The notes: generated from the letters alone by a model not told the origin. A stretch of DNA of 64,000 bases from Polyodon spathula (GCF_017654505.1 NC_054558.1:13806278-13870277); one strand, 5' to 3'. Counted from the stretch's first letter, positions 1 to 13,784 are shown. Numbers and translations are program-made.

Positions 1-3000
1 GTTTTTCATGTAATGTATGTTTTTCATGCATCTGTTGCTATGCAACACTCTGGTCGGGCTGGGTAACATCTTAGTGTATCCCAACTCCATAATGCAAAAA
101 AAAAAAATCTATGCATTACTAGTAAAGAAAGGGTATTTTCTTTACTAATTTATTAAAGATTTTTGTTCAGGCTCGGGTCGGACCCAGGTCTATTAGTTTT
201 ACTTCTCTTTGCATCTACAGGAACCAAGATGCTTTTAAAAATGGTTTCTTTAATCTTTAAATAACATGAAGCTTCCAGCCGCCACTGTAGCTCTAGGAAG
301 CAGACAGAGCGCTAATCAGGCCTGGCAAAGCTGAGGAAAGCTTAATCCTATTACCTCTAGAACACGACAAACAGCGCCCTGTTGAAATCACGTGAAGAAT
401 GCAGCAGGTCCAAATGTCACCTTACAAGAACTAATTGAGAGCATTACTACGGTGTTATCCAAAGCTGAGGATTTGGGTACAGAAAAAAAATAAAATAATA
501 AAAAGCAGAGAAAAAAGCAAATGGAAAGCAGTGCCAAACCCTCCCCCCCTTTCTTCCTCTCTTGCCAATCCTGTTAGCAGGCTTTAGCAGCGTAAAGAAT
601 TCCTTTCAGTGGCAACCTGGCAGAAACTTCATAGAAGCGCTCTGCTGGAACAGTAACACGACAAAGGGAGCGAGGTTGGGGTGGCTGGGTATTACACAGG
701 CCTTGATTGGATGCCGATAGCTACAAAAACAAAAGTTTGAGCAATGCAAGAAATTCCTGAGCTTTCCTTTACTGAAATGGGGTTCTCAAAACTGAGGTTG
801 CAGAAAGGTTCAAAACAAGCACATGCCCTGTATTTCAAGCATGCCTGCTCAATCAAATTGCCCAATCACATGTGTAAAAAGTTGACATTAGTATGTAATG
901 GCTACAGCGCAATGTAGATTACTACGTGTTGTAACAAAATATAAAAAATGCACAAAAAAAACCCCTTTCACGACAAATGAATAAGCAGTTCTACAGCTGT
1001 GCAAAAATTTAAGTGTGACACACAGATGGATAAATGTATGACCAGACCAACACCCAGGTATATCTCCAGAATATGAAATTCTCACTAAATTGCTAAATAA
1101 CATCAATACTACGTTTCATGACAATTGTTGAGCAGTTTCCCAGATATATGCAAATGGATGTCATCTGCAGCGGGACAAAATTAATAATAAGATTACCCAT
1201 ATGATCTCTTAATCCAAACTTGAGATACAGATGTTTAAAGTTAAGTCATGGCAGGTCTTTCGATTTATACTATGCAATATACAGATCTGAAAACGGACAT
1301 TCTCTCTGTAAGCAAATGAGCATTATATGATACAATTTTCTGCCTCCACATAAACCAAGCACACTAAAAAGAAAATGCATCTATTTTGAGTGGGACAATT
1401 CAAGGTTTAAGGATTTGTCTATATGTGAGCAATCCTTATCACTTTTTTCGCTATGTATTATCTTCATCCACTATGTATCTTTTCATTATTGCTGACTTTT
1501 GGATTTGGCAAAACATGCCTTAAAAACAAATGGAATTGCACACAGCAAAGAACGTTACTTTTAAAAGAAGCTGCATCAGCCTACATCCCCCACAATGACC
1601 CCGATATGGGGACTAGAATGAAGGCTGACACTAAATACTGGAAGTTGTTAGCGGAGTGGTTCAAGAGATGAGTATGTGTTAAATACAAGTTCTGTGCTTG
1701 TTTACATTTTAATTCTCGCTTCCCTGAGATAAAAGACAATTGCATAAACCAAAGGCAGAGAAGCTGGGAGATGAAAACACAGTGCTGACTAATGAAGTAG
1801 AGTATATGTACCAAAGGGTTAATTAACAGAAAAGCGCAGATATATATATAAGAACTGTATGTAACCGATATGACTGTAGAACTCTGCACCTTAATGTATC
1901 GTCAGACAGCCAGGAGGATCAGGCAACGTGGTGCTTGCTGCCAAGAAAGGCCAATTAGCATTGGGCTGCACAAAACAGCTGGCTCCTTCGGCTTTCTTTC
2001 ATGAAGACTTTCACACTCCAGCCTGCCTCTGAAGTCCAAACCCTGCTTTTCAATGCGTGGCAAATTAAGAGAAAGCAGGGACCAAAAAAAAAAAAAAACC
2101 CCAAAAAAGCCACACAACACAAATAAGCAGCAGCTCCTTTTCACTTCTGCTCAAGAGTGTCGTAATGGGGGGGGGGGGGGTATCATCTTCACAGGGCCTC
2201 GCTCTTTCACTAGAAAAATTCCACACACACACCTTATCTTACATGAAATTAATAAGCAGTATACATTCATGTTACAATCTCAAATCAAGCTTACTCTTTA
2301 CTATTTTAAATGAATTCATGCATTTATTATTCCAGAATTGGGCTGCTAATTTTATGAGGAATCTTGAAGCTTGCACAAAAGAAACTAAAGGTGAGGCACA
2401 ATGACCCACAGTGTGATCAGGCAGGGAGGCACAGTGAGAACGTGCTCTCATAGCTCTGCAAGCAACCAAGCACACCTCAGTGCTGACCGAACACCCCCCA
2501 GCTCAGGTAATGTTCTCACTGGTGTAAAGAAAAAAGTACAATGCAGATTAAAAATACCCAAGTTGCATGGTACTGTAAGACAGCAGGCTGAAAGCTCAGG
2601 TGTCCAAGAATAGTGCTAAGGGTACTGTTAAATTCCTTTCAAGAAAGTTTAACATCTGCAAAAAAGTCTACATTTTGCATCGGAGCATTGGAATGCAATA
2701 AATGACAGGTTTTAGGAAGGAAAGAAAAATATTGCCCCTGAATTTTTAATTGAGCCTTTTGGGTTTCAATTGTATTACAAGGTCATTCTGCAATGCAAGA
2801 GCCCAATGGCACAGCATGGTGGATACCTGCAGCACAGCAGTCACAACATGTGGACAGCTATGACAAGTACATGCAGTTGAGATGTTTTATTTGCGTTTGC
2901 AAGTTTAAATAAGCCTTTAAAAGCTTTTGGAGAGGACTAAACTACTAGGAACCAGAGGAGCAATTATAAACTTCAAGTACATTTTCTGATGTTCAAATCA

Positions 3001-3700
3001 TGAAAGGTTTCAGGGGAAACAAACAGGACATATGATGGGTGGACGATGTATTAGCTGTCACTGCATCTCCAGGACTATTTATTGTATTGTCTTATGGGGA
3101 ACGGATGAATGGGGATTTAGATGGAACCCTTACTTTAAGACACTATTCAAAAAGGTTTTTCTCGATACCAGGATTGCTCCAATACGGCTGAAAGAATTCC
3201 TTTCAAATTGTGAGGACTGATGGCCCTTCATATAAATGTTTGTCGATTAGACCCACATTCGTAGACACCCCCATCTTTCACCCCCACGCACCAATATCTG
3301 TTCACAGGAATGCTAATTAGATTGGATTTAGCTTTCACTTTGTTAAATTAGCCATATACCATTTCAATTTGCATTTTACCTTTGATAAATTAAAAAAGAG
3401 GATTCTTTTCAATTAAAGCTAATTGTTTAAAAATGATACGTGAGGAATCAGAGATTCCTTTAAAAGTAAAAAAAAATAAATAAATAAAAGCTGTTAATTC
3501 TTTTTGAAATCTCAGGATGGATTAACAAGCCCTGTTAAATGGCAGGGATTTAAATAGACATGGGGATATATTATATTATTAAATCACAATCATTTACATG
3601 TTGAAGCTTAAAAAATAAATATAGACGTAATGCACCTGTCTGCATAATAAAATGAGGGATTACAAACATTTTCTAGAATTCTAATTAAACTTTTTTTTTT
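1..3700. other. Presumed rbm19 intron 20, no gene recognised
   Basis: No exon, transposon or tandem array is recognised. A G-tract lies at about 2166-2180 and a poly-T run at 3691-3708. The stretch 3300-3480 is AT-rich and not obviously repetitive. Small open frames here show no protein similarity I recognise. Confidence 0.5.
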
Positions 3701-3839
3701 TTTTTTTTAAGTTAAAATTCATACTACATATGATTCGATATCCCATAATTACTTTACCTTCACTTTCTCCCTAATTCCCAAGAACAGCTCAAGAGAACTG
3801 AAGGTCAGTGGGTGTCCTCTGATCCAACAACCAAGCCCA

Positions 3840-4148
3840 TTGCCTCTTACATCCAGGAACCTGACAGCGGATGTCGGCAAGCTCCCCCTGCAGGTCTACA
3901 GCCAGCACGCCAGAACTCCGTTGGGGCCCCCCGGGCTGCTGGGCAGTCAGGTCCGCTATAGCACAACGACGAGGATAAACAGTCCCTGCCTGTTCAGCCT
4001 CTTTAACCCTTGGGAGTGCCAGAGCCAATGCAATTCCTCCTTTGCAATTCCCAGTGAAGGCAGGATTGCACACAGCCAGGACGTGAACCTGCACTCCCTG
4101 ACTGTCCCCTGCACACCCCCGTGCTTTTACACAACTTTACTTCGGGAG
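3840..4148 (-). repeat. SINE-II copy 1 (tRNA-like head, minus strand)
   Basis: On the minus strand a head with box-B-like GGTTCACGTCC is followed by a body containing GGCTCTGGCACTCC. The same sequence recurs at 13785-13895, 20350-20565 and, in plus orientation, 51975-52215. It directly follows a MIR-like SINE and the pair is repeated at 13.8-14.3 kb. The outer edge is approximate. The family name is unknown to me. Confidence 0.6.
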
Positions 4149-4283
4149 TCTTAAGTTCTTATAAACTCTAAAACGGTGCATAGCGTTTAATATTGTTTTT
4201 TGTTTGTTTATTTTGTTTTTTAAACCTACATTTCTCAGAATAATAAAAAAAAAATGAAACGTATGGCTGAAATGCATTTCCTT

Positions 4284-4563
4284 TACAATAATAACAACAA
4301 TAACAACAATTTTTACATAGCGCCTTTCATAGTGGATCACCATCACAAAGAGCATTACAGAGGTAAGTTGTGAACTGTGCATTATATGCAGAGTCACTTC
4401 CAACAGGACACTGATTTAACATCTCATCTGCAGGATGGAGCACAAGGAGGTTAAGTGACTTGCTCAGGGTCACAGTGACTCAGTCAGTGGCAGAGGTGGA
4501 ATTTGAACCGGTGACCTGCTGGTTACAAGCCCGGGACTTTAACCACTGAACCATACTGCCTCC
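4284..4563 (-). repeat. MIR-like tRNA-derived SINE, copy 1
   Basis: Minus strand: GGAGGCAGTATGGTTCAGTG head with an A-box-like TGGTTCAGTGG and a B-box-like GGTTCAAATTCC, then a body with GACTTGCTCAGGGTCAC read in reverse, ending in a TAA/CAA-rich tail at 4284-4310. This follows the general plan of MIR/CORE-type SINEs. The 3' part (TACATAGCGCCTTTCATAG) resembles L2 tails, suggesting L2-driven mobilisation (inference). Confidence 0.75.
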
Positions 4564-4795
4564 AGAAGCTCCAGGCAATGGTTCACCTTCCTGTTTTTAG
4601 TTGACTGCATCCCTTGTGACCTCTTAAAGCAGAATACGGGTAGGGAAGTGCAGCACTAAAGCATCTGCATCGCTTCCAAATTTACAAAAAAAAAAAATAA
4701 TAATAATCAACTAGCATAATGTATGCATCTTTCATGTAGGAAAACGTGAGGTGTAATAATGGCAATACACAGGCAAGATTTACTGGAATGATGTA

Positions 4796-6205
4796 CACTG
4801 AACAAAAATATAAATGCAACATGCAACAATTTCAAAGATTTTACCGAGTTACAGTTCATATAAGGAAAATCAGTCAATTGAAATAAATTCATTAGGACCT
4901 AATCTATGGATTTCACATAACTGGGAATACAGATCTGATCAGAAAACCAGTCAGTATCTGGTGTGACCACCATTTGCCTCATACAGCGCGACACATCTCC
5001 TTTGCATAGAGTTGATCAGGCTGTTAATTGTGGCCTGTAGAATGTTGTCCCACTCCTCTTCAATGGCTGTGCGAAGTTGCTGGATATTGGCGGGAACTGG
5101 AACACGCTGTCGTACACGTCGATCCAGAGCATCCCAAACAAGCCCAATGGGTGACATGTCTGGTGAGTATGCAGGCCATGGAAGAACGGGGACATTTTCA
5201 GCTTCCAGGAATTGTGTACAGATCCTTGCGACATGGGGCCGTGCATTATCATGCTGAAACATGAGGTGATGGCGACGGATGAATGGCACGACAATGGGCC
5301 TCAGGATCACATCAAGGTATCTCTGTGCATTCAAATTGCCATCGATAAAATGCAATTGTGTTTGTTGTCCGTAGCTTATGCCTGTCCATACCATAGCCCC
5401 ACCGCCACCATGGGGCACTGTTCACAAAGTTGACATCAGCAAACCGCTCGCTCACACGACGCCATAGCTGTCTGCCATCTGCCCAGTACAGTTGAAACCG
5501 GGATTCATCCGTGAAGAGCACACTTCTCCAGTGTGCCAGTGGCCATCGAAGCTGAGCAATTGTCCACTGAAGTCGGTTACAATGCAGAACTGCAGTCAGG
5601 TCAAGACCCTGGTGAGGACGATGAGCACGCAGATAAGCTTCTGATGTTTCTGACAGTTTGTGCAGAAATTCTTCAGTTGTGCAAACCCACAGTTTCTTCA
5701 GCTGTCTGAGAGGCTTGTCTCAGACGATCTCGCAGGTGAAGAAACCGGATGCGAAGGTCCTGGGCTGGCGTGGTTACACGTGGTCTGCGGTTGTGAGGCC
5801 GGTTGGACGCACTGCCAAATTCTCTAAAATGACGTTTAAGGAGGCTTATGGTAGAGAAATGAACATTCAATTCTCTGACAACAGCTCTGGTGGACACTCC
5901 TGCAGTCAGCATGCCAATTGCATGCTCCCTCAAAACTTGAGGGCCTTTTATTGTCCCCAGCACAAGGTGCACCTGAGTAATGATCATGCTGTTTAATCAG
6001 CTTCTTGATATACCACACCTGTCAAGTGGATGGATTATCTTGGCAAAGGAGAAATGCTCATTAACAAGGATGTAAACAAATTTATTCACAAAATTTGAGA
6101 GAAATAAGCTTTTTGTACGTATGGAAAATTTCTGTGATCTTTTATTTCAGCTCATGAAACATGGGACCAACACTTTACATGTTGCGTTTATATTTTTGTT
6201 CAGTG
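4796..6205 (-). mobile_element. Tc1-like DNA transposon A, degraded
   Basis: Terminal inverted repeats CACTGAACAAAAATATAAA (left) and its inverse (right) are flanked by TA at 4794-4795 and 6206-6207, the Tc1/mariner target. Transposase pieces lie on the minus strand in three different frames (5673-5987, 5312-5521, 4951-5418), so at least two frameshifts break it. The first catalytic Asp is in LFTDESRF and the second in MFQHDNARPH. The third catalytic position reads SPDMSPIG, with Gly in place of the usual Glu. It sits in rbm19 intron 20 and should be immobile on its own. Confidence 0.93.
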
Positions 6206-6207
6206 TA

Positions 6208-8884
6208 GTTAGATACAAGTTCTTCAAGGGGGGCAAAGTCCATGATTTATCCAGTAAATGGCCTGTATTTGGATCAAGTGCAGTTGAGACAATTAAAACA
6301 CAGTCTTGTTTCACAGCATTGCTCTCCTCACCAGGATCAGCACATTCACATTCTGCATTTAGGACTGGGAGACAGGCTGTTTGCAGTGACATCCCAATTG
6401 ATACAGGGTTTGGAGATAAGACTGGTCACCCAGACAGGTAAACACTGACAACATCAGCCATTTCACAGACAAGCTAGAGAGCAGCCAGTCAGTTCAGCCC
6501 TGTGCCAACAGCCAGGGAAAGATGAAGACTAGACAAGCACTGACAAAGGGTGAGGGGTGAGGGGTTTGTTATTGAGGGTTACAACTAGTACTGGGACAAA
6601 TTTCACAATATTCAAACGTACATTGATCCACATGTCTCCGAAGGCAAAACTCTGTGTTGGTGTCCATCATGCATTACATCGTTAACAGAATTGAGACAGA
6701 CATACCACAACGTGTTCTCCCTTGAAGCCTATTTACCACCTTGCCAGAATTTGTTTCTAAAATGACAAGTGAAAAAACAGCTCTGTCTGATGTGTGGGAT
6801 GGATATATAATATATATTGGATGGATACGGACCGTTGGAGCCTTGTCACATTGTCTAAAGCACTGCCCTCCCTCACAGAACTTAAAATATCACTAGTCAT
6901 CTTGTTCACAGTTACAGAAAATCCCAAAGTAGTAAGCAGAAATGCTGATTTGGATGAAGAACAAGGAAATTAACTGGAAAATAGGGGGAAGAATAAAAAT
7001 AAATAAAAATAATTTGTTTTTTATACTCACCCCGACTTGTCACTTCAAACCATGTATTTTTAGCGGTTTGTAAATGCCACAGAAAAACACAAAAAAACAC
7101 TTCTGCGCATTATCCACCCCTCTCAGACACATACCTTGAAAAATGACTGAAATCCGAGTCGTCATTATATTTATTTTTATTCCCCCGGCTGTTCTGCTCA
7201 AACAGTGTCCCTGCAATGTCAGTGACGAGGAAAAAAAAAAAATAACTCTGTGCCGTCTCAACTCCGCCCCCTGGAGTATCTGTTCAATGGCAATGTCCAC
7301 AATATCAAAAATACAAAATGTACTTTCTTTTGCATGTTCCAATAAAAATCTTTTGCATGTGGCAGTAAAATCTTAACTTATTGTGTAGTTCAAAGTTATA
7401 AATGTGACTACTTTATTGGTGCAGGGATATTTAATAAAAAATCACAACGGCGTGATGTGTCTGTATACGTTCAATATACAGACGCCTCACGGTCTTATTG
7501 CATACATATATTATATGTTATGTTACTCCAGAATGTTGCACTTTTTCCAAAACAACGTCTCCATATTTATGTTATGCAAGTTGGTTATGATTGGTACACT
7601 TTTTTATCAACTCATCCAGCTGTTTTTGACATTCAACCAGTTTTCAACAAAACTGAAATGAAAGCTTAAAACCAAACTGTTTTGTGATGCTAATGGAACA
7701 TACCATTATTACAGACAGTTTCTATTTATTTATTTATTTATTTATTTATTTTCAAACTGTGATAAATAAGCTCACAGCATTGTGCTATAGAATTAGGCAA
7801 TGTAGAAAGAATACAATACTGTTTAAGAGACATTACGCTTTTCTATTTTCCTGGTGCTCTCATTGTCGCCGTGATTGGGTGTAAGGCAAATCTCGTGCAA
7901 ATCGTATCCAAGTAGAACGGTAGCTCATGTTTTTCAAAATGTAACCAATATGTCGGCTTCAAAGTGACTGAGTTTTGCAGCAGCATTTTCTGATGAGGAA
8001 ACACTTCTAATTTATGATGTCACTGTGAATCTGCAGTGAAAGACAGCAAGACAGAGGGGTAGCAGTCAAAACACCGGTACAGCCATCCAGATTTTAGTAA
8101 AATATTTACATAACGTACAGCTAATGCCACAATACTCACTATTATCAGAGCTCTGCTTTATTGTGCAGCTTACCAGCCTAGTCCAATTAGCCTCACAGAC
8201 TTAATAAGGGACCAGCCTGTAAAAGAAGCCTCATCTGCCATTTGAGAAGCATTACAGCAAGCCTGCTGATAAGGCCAGAGCGTCACTCGAAGCAGAAATT
8301 AGCCCTTTAACAGCAAATCTGAGAGGCATCACTCAGGGTGAGTGACAGAAGCACTCTGTGCTAGTAACGGCGAGGAGGCAAATCACAGCCTGGTGAATGT
8401 GAAGAGATCTCAATCACTACTCTGAGACACACTGGCTCTGATTACAGCAGTCACTTTCACTATGTGACCTCGTACAGACGACAGCTCATCATACCCTGCT
8501 GGGGCCTTAAAGAGGCGTGCTGTGTACATAGTAAATAGTGATATGCATGATGGTTAAAAAGCCACATCGGGGGCTAAACTGTAATGCTCTATTAAAGCGG
8601 TTGTAGCCAATAATGTAATTATCAGAGGACTGTGCATGCAAAATCAGCACACACTATCAGTTTGAGTCTATGCAACATGTTTGCTGAACGTGGTCCTTTC
8701 AAAATGGCATATGCATGATCTCTGATGCCAGCATTCATTAGCTGCATCTACAAGGACATATATTAAATTAATAAAGAGATGTAAAATCGAGGTCCTTTTG
8801 GAAATGACTCTGCAGCAGCAATTGTGATGCATACTTTGCCTCTAGTCTCCAAGTCACTTTGGATAGAAGTGTCTGTTAAATGAC

Positions 8885-8957
<73 letters not shown>

Positions 8958-10900
8958 AATAATAACAATAATAATAGTTGTGTATACTGGGAGATGCGTT
9001 TCTTCACCTCACCCAAATCACACAATTTACTGCAGAACAGGCAAAGTGAAATCAAAGTACTGTTACATCAAAAACATCAAAGAAAGGTCAGACAGATCAT
9101 CGCATTTCATTTGGTTTGATCATGACGGGTTCTATATTAGACTGTCAGATTGGTATTGATTGGACGTCAATAATTGTTTAGACAAGGGGAACGGAGGGAG
9201 GGCTTTGCTTTGTGTAATTAACATATTTAAATCCATTTAATTCATACCCAACAACTCTGAATAAGAGTATCTGCAACCTCTCTTCCTTACTGTTACCATG
9301 TCTTTTAGTCCCCAGCCTGTACTTTAAACAGATATAAAGGAAGAGTGACAGTATGCAGAGCACGCCAGGGAACCATACATATGGAGAATCACTGCCACGG
9401 AGAATGGAAAGCATCACTAATTCAAATTCCAGGAGCTAGAATTTTTTAATAAATGGTAAGACATTATGAATTGTATGTTATTTTTTATTTATTTATTTTT
9501 TAATAATGATGCCTACAGTAGAGATTATTATTTTATACAGAATCTTCTATATCTACATTAAAAGTACTTGTGCACAACCTCCACAATGTGTCTATTCATA
9601 GCTGGCAACAGTGCTTCCTATTTGTTTATTTTTTTTAAATTGGGTTTAACAGTAAAAGCAGGTTTACTCTGGGTTTAAAAATAAATAAAATTTACACTCA
9701 TGACACTAATGAATAAAACATCAAAACCTTCAAGTTCCAATTTCCGTTTACCCGAATAACAAAAAGAGATCAATTGTGGGTACAGATTGGCCTACAAGAA
9801 GATCCATAAAAGATGATAAATTGGGATCCGGTAACACAAAGAGCAGCAACAGGCAAGTTAATGCTAACTTAACCAGTCACAGTCGATGGATAGACAATGT
9901 TATATTAACCATACCAGTACAGTGGTTACTCTGAAGACCTGCTGATAAACTGGAGTAATTCGAAATTAGTAATTCATTGGAGTGAACTACTAATCCCACA
10001 ATCCCACCTGCACCATGGCATCAGTCAAGTTAATCTCATCTCATTCCAATATCAAACTGAGGCTTCAGCTGGTTCCATCTGCAGCCTACAATCCAAACTA
10101 CAAACCGGCATTACGCAAAAGTCAAAGGTCACACGTGTTTATCATATTTTTCTTCACTGCTTCATTTCTTCACCAACCTCCAGTATTTTGCGGACAGTAA
10201 AATATATTCACAGCCCTTATGTTTGACAATCCGAGATTTAAAACCTGCCTTCTCATTGTACGCTCTACCACCTGAGTGGAGAGGTCGAGTTCTGCCAGCT
10301 CTCAATCCTAACTGGACTGACAGAGTCGCAATTGAAATGGATTTGATCTTGAGCTGCTGATGATGGAAATGAACGAGTCTGAATTTAAACCGCTTGCAAA
10401 GTGGCTGAAAGTTTCTGATTATATTGTTTTCTATTTGGTCACTATCAGTCTTCCTCCACTCCAGGTAACCCTCAATGGTGCACATCCTCTATATTTCTAA
10501 AAGCAAAGGGAATCTTCTGCACTTCAGACACCACTAGATTGAATGACCAAAAAGTCAATCACTAGCATGCGCTTCAAAGCACAAACCTGCCTAGCTTTAG
10601 GTAATTCTTCCATGTGTCCAAATCAATGTATGTCTGTCAGTCAGTCAGTCAATATAGATGGGGTGCCAGTCTGATTGCACACACAGCACCTGCACATTTA
10701 CAGGGCTTGTTAATCAATGCTAAAAATAAGCTCAATCTGCTTTGAGAGGCATACTGACCAAGGAAAGGAAGACAATGAGAGTTAATTTTTTTTAGGCAAA
10801 CTGACAGGGCCTCCTATACAGGTGTTTTAAAAAAGAGCCTCAATATGGGTTAAATACAGTTTTTACCTTGAGAGAAAATATCACCTCTTTAAAAGTACAT
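6208..10900. other. Presumed intron 20, no gene recognised
   Basis: Holds a (TTTA)n run at 7723-7752 and an ATT microsatellite at 8886-8978. The block 8080-8790 is balanced in composition and non-repetitive by eye, so it could be conserved noncoding DNA, but that is only a guess without alignment. No coding exon seen. Confidence 0.4.
8886..8978. repeat. (ATT)n microsatellite
   Basis: Pure ATT repeats for about 70 bp, then degenerate AAT/AAC units. Gives a spurious poly-Ile open frame. Confidence 0.97.
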
Positions 10901-10904
10901 GGTG

Positions 10905-11505
10905 CTAACAAAATAATTCTACTAAATCTTACCCAGTATGTATTACCACCATTTTGTATGTCTCAATTTCCTATACGAAAAATGCAAATAGTGTGCATTT
11001 AAAGGTTTTGGTGAAGAAAATGTGCTGCTCCCAGCAGATATGCTACATTTCCAGTCCTCTTCAAGCGGTTGTACAAAAGGGCCAGTCAACACTGAAATCA
11101 AGGCTTAGGAAAAGCGATTGACAATCAGAGGGTGAACCATGCGTGAAGCTTCTGAGGACTTGAGTTCTTTTAAAGAAAAATACATGGCAAAGGCACGCTT
11201 CATTTTTTTAGTTTTTTTTTTTTTTTTCTGGAGAAATATACATTTTAAAAATCTATATGCTTCTTGTCTTTTCTTAAGAACTCAAACTCCCAGACAGCCG
11301 ACCTGGGTCGCCTGTGTCCCGTCAATAGGAAGCGCAGCTTGGAAACTATTGCAAAAAGACGTTTACCAATTTTTTTAGTTAACAAATGCTGTGAACAAAA
11401 TACCATTTGAAAACAAAATGCACATTTAACATAATTTGTACATCTTTAATATAGGAAACTGTGAGATCTACAAAGTGATGTTAATACATATTAGATAAGA
11501 ATTAC
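10905..11505. repeat. Unclassified dispersed repeat, inverted pair 1
   Basis: A plus-oriented copy at about 10905-11010 and an inverted copy at about 11395-11505 share a core (TATGTATTA, then TTTCCTATAT, GAAAGATGCA-like and ATTATGTTAAA-like blocks). The same core recurs at 11790-11990, 12070-12150 (inverted), 4700-4790 (inverted), 35085-35290 and 37895-38110. The inverted arrangement suggests a terminal-inverted-repeat element. The family is not recognised. Confidence 0.5.
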
Positions 11506-11789
11506 TGCCATCTGGGGAAGTCCATACCATAGCCAATGCCAACCTGCTCCTGATCGCCCCCTTCCTTAGTCTTTGTCTTCCCCAGTTTGGTGTGCCTGCC
11601 CTGGGCCAGTTCTCCCTCACGCATCGGTCCATCTGTCCTCTGCTCACCAGGCCACTTGCTTTGCTGGGAACTTTGTGTCAAAAGGACTGGCAAGTCATGT
11701 TGGCTGGTGATTTAAACACAGCTGTCTGTCTTGGCTTGGTTTGAGTACTCACATAATTGAGACTCGCAAGGTTGAAAATTAAGCTTAAA

Positions 11790-12150
11790 ATTAGAAAGAG
11801 CTAACAAAATAATTATAATACATATTACCATCCTGTCATGTCCTATATGAAAGATGCACACATTATGTTAAACATGCACTTGATGTTTAATGGTATTTTT
11901 CATATCATCTTTTGCACAGTGCACTTTTTGTTGAAAGGAAAGCATCCCACGTGAATTACTTGAGATTTCCAGTTCTTATAGGAACAACAATTCATAACGG
12001 AGGTGTAGCAAGGTTTCTGCAAGATCGATCACTGCATTCTCTTCACGAACAGCTTCAAATAAATGACTATTAAAAAAACCTAAAACATCTTCACCATAAT
12101 GTGTGCGCTTTTCACATAGGAATACGTGAGACCAGTGAAATGGGTCCTCA
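11790..12150. repeat. Unclassified dispersed repeat, inverted pair 2
   Basis: Plus copy around 11790-11900 (CCTATATGAAAGATGCACAC) and an inverted copy around 12070-12150 (CATAATGTGTGCGCTTTTCA). Same family as 10905-11505, about 360 bp end to end. No transposase is seen between the arms. Confidence 0.5.
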
Positions 12151-13784
12151 TAACTGAGTAATAAATCACACAGTACCAGAAGCATTACAAATACAAATCA
12201 AGAGTTAGTCACATTAAAGTCAAAGTCAAATGCAATCTGAAAAATCTACAGGAGGCTAGGTGTATATGATAAAAGTTTGGTGACGATCATGGCATGTTAT
12301 GTTCACCAGGAAGAGTGCAGCAAGCAGACAGACTGACACAGTCAGTGTGGAAGGGTCCACATTTCTTTCCTTATTTAAAGTGGTCTTTTAAAACAAGCAG
12401 GCATTACTGCAGTCCAGTCATGGCATCAGCATCTTTTAAACCCCTAAACTAAACTGCCATGCAGCTCGAGTTTTGAGACACTTCAATTGTCTGAGTGTGG
12501 CTTGTGAATCTCAAGCATTGATTCTGCATAATTTTGCAATGAGGAAAGATGATCTATTTCATTAAAATGGACCAAGATAAGATGACAGCACAGTAGTGCC
12601 ATGTACATCATGTGAGCAACGCATAGACCATGGAAACTGGGACTAATCAGAAACAAAATGCTGCTGTGGATTTCTCATGAGAAACAAATCCAGGTATAAT
12701 AAATTAATTATTATACCTGTTTCTGCACAGGAGGTACATACATAACATTTAAATCCCTGTCATCTCTGCACTGCACACAAACTTCAAACCAAACACCTTC
12801 AAACCAAACACAAACATATTTGATGTATATACATGTATATATAGCAATTAACAGGAACACTTAAAAACACACTAATTATTAATTATATAATATATTACTC
12901 TAAATACGGAATATCCAATATGTCCAATATCTCAGAACAAGCACTTGCAACAGTACCAGTGCGCACTGGTAAGTTGGCCAAACAATCAACACTAAGTGAC
13001 TAAAGAACAAGATGTGGTCCTTTTAACTTTGTCTGCATTGTATAGCAGATACAGACATGTGTGTCAATAAAGGAATAATTCACGACAGGGTGAGTTGTGC
13101 TGGGATAGCATCACACCTCGGGTGGTTGAGCACGCGACAGCGGGCCGACTGCGTCCAACACCCAAGTGGTGGTGGCGGCAGCCTTAAATCGGCATCATGA
13201 AAGTGGAGCACTCAGAACAACGTCGACACGATGTATAGCACTGTACATATCCACTGACAGACACGTGTGAAGAATGTCCTTACCAAGTTTAAACACAATG
13301 GGAGGAGAAGAGCTGCAGCTCTGTAGCCGAGTGGTTCTTAAAAGCCTCAGTGTGATGATGCACTGTATCAATAACACCCACTGTCTCGCTGAAACATTTA
13401 GCTGGCAAGCATTTAATAAACATCTGTCACACAGACAGCATTGTCACTAATTCTCTGAATGGAGAACAGACACTCTTATCAACTACTGGAAGACACAATT
13501 GAGAATGCTGCTGCCAATTAATACTGTACAGTGCCTATTCATCAATTTCTTATTCTGAAATCATGCCTACACTGTTAAGAGTATCTGTCCAAAAACATTC
13601 TCCCTTTACAAAAACAATACAGGGGCCGGCCTTATAAAGATGCATGATCTATAAAAGGGGCCACGTTGTATATGAAAAGAGTATTATTATAATTAGTTTG
13701 TATCCATGACAACTTACAGAGACTAGTGTGTGTGAACTATGCATCAGCTACAGAGTCAATTACAACGTCTTACCAGAAAGACTG
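12151..13784. other. Presumed intron 20, nothing recognised
   Basis: AT-rich, non-repetitive by eye; no exon, RNA gene or element seen. Confidence 0.4.

Noticed and set aside
2166..2180. G-tract as a functional G-quadruplex
   Set aside because: A single G homopolymer in intronic DNA; no evidence for function.
3789..4094. 101-codon minus-strand frame
   Set aside because: It lies in a dispersed SINE-II repeat and has no known domain.
11502..11693. Minus-strand frame ending ..VGIGYGMDFPRWQ, considered as the missing RRM6 RNP1 exon
   Set aside because: The surrounding residues do not match the RBM19 C-terminus, no acceptor fits phase 2, and the similarity to GFGFVDF is weak.
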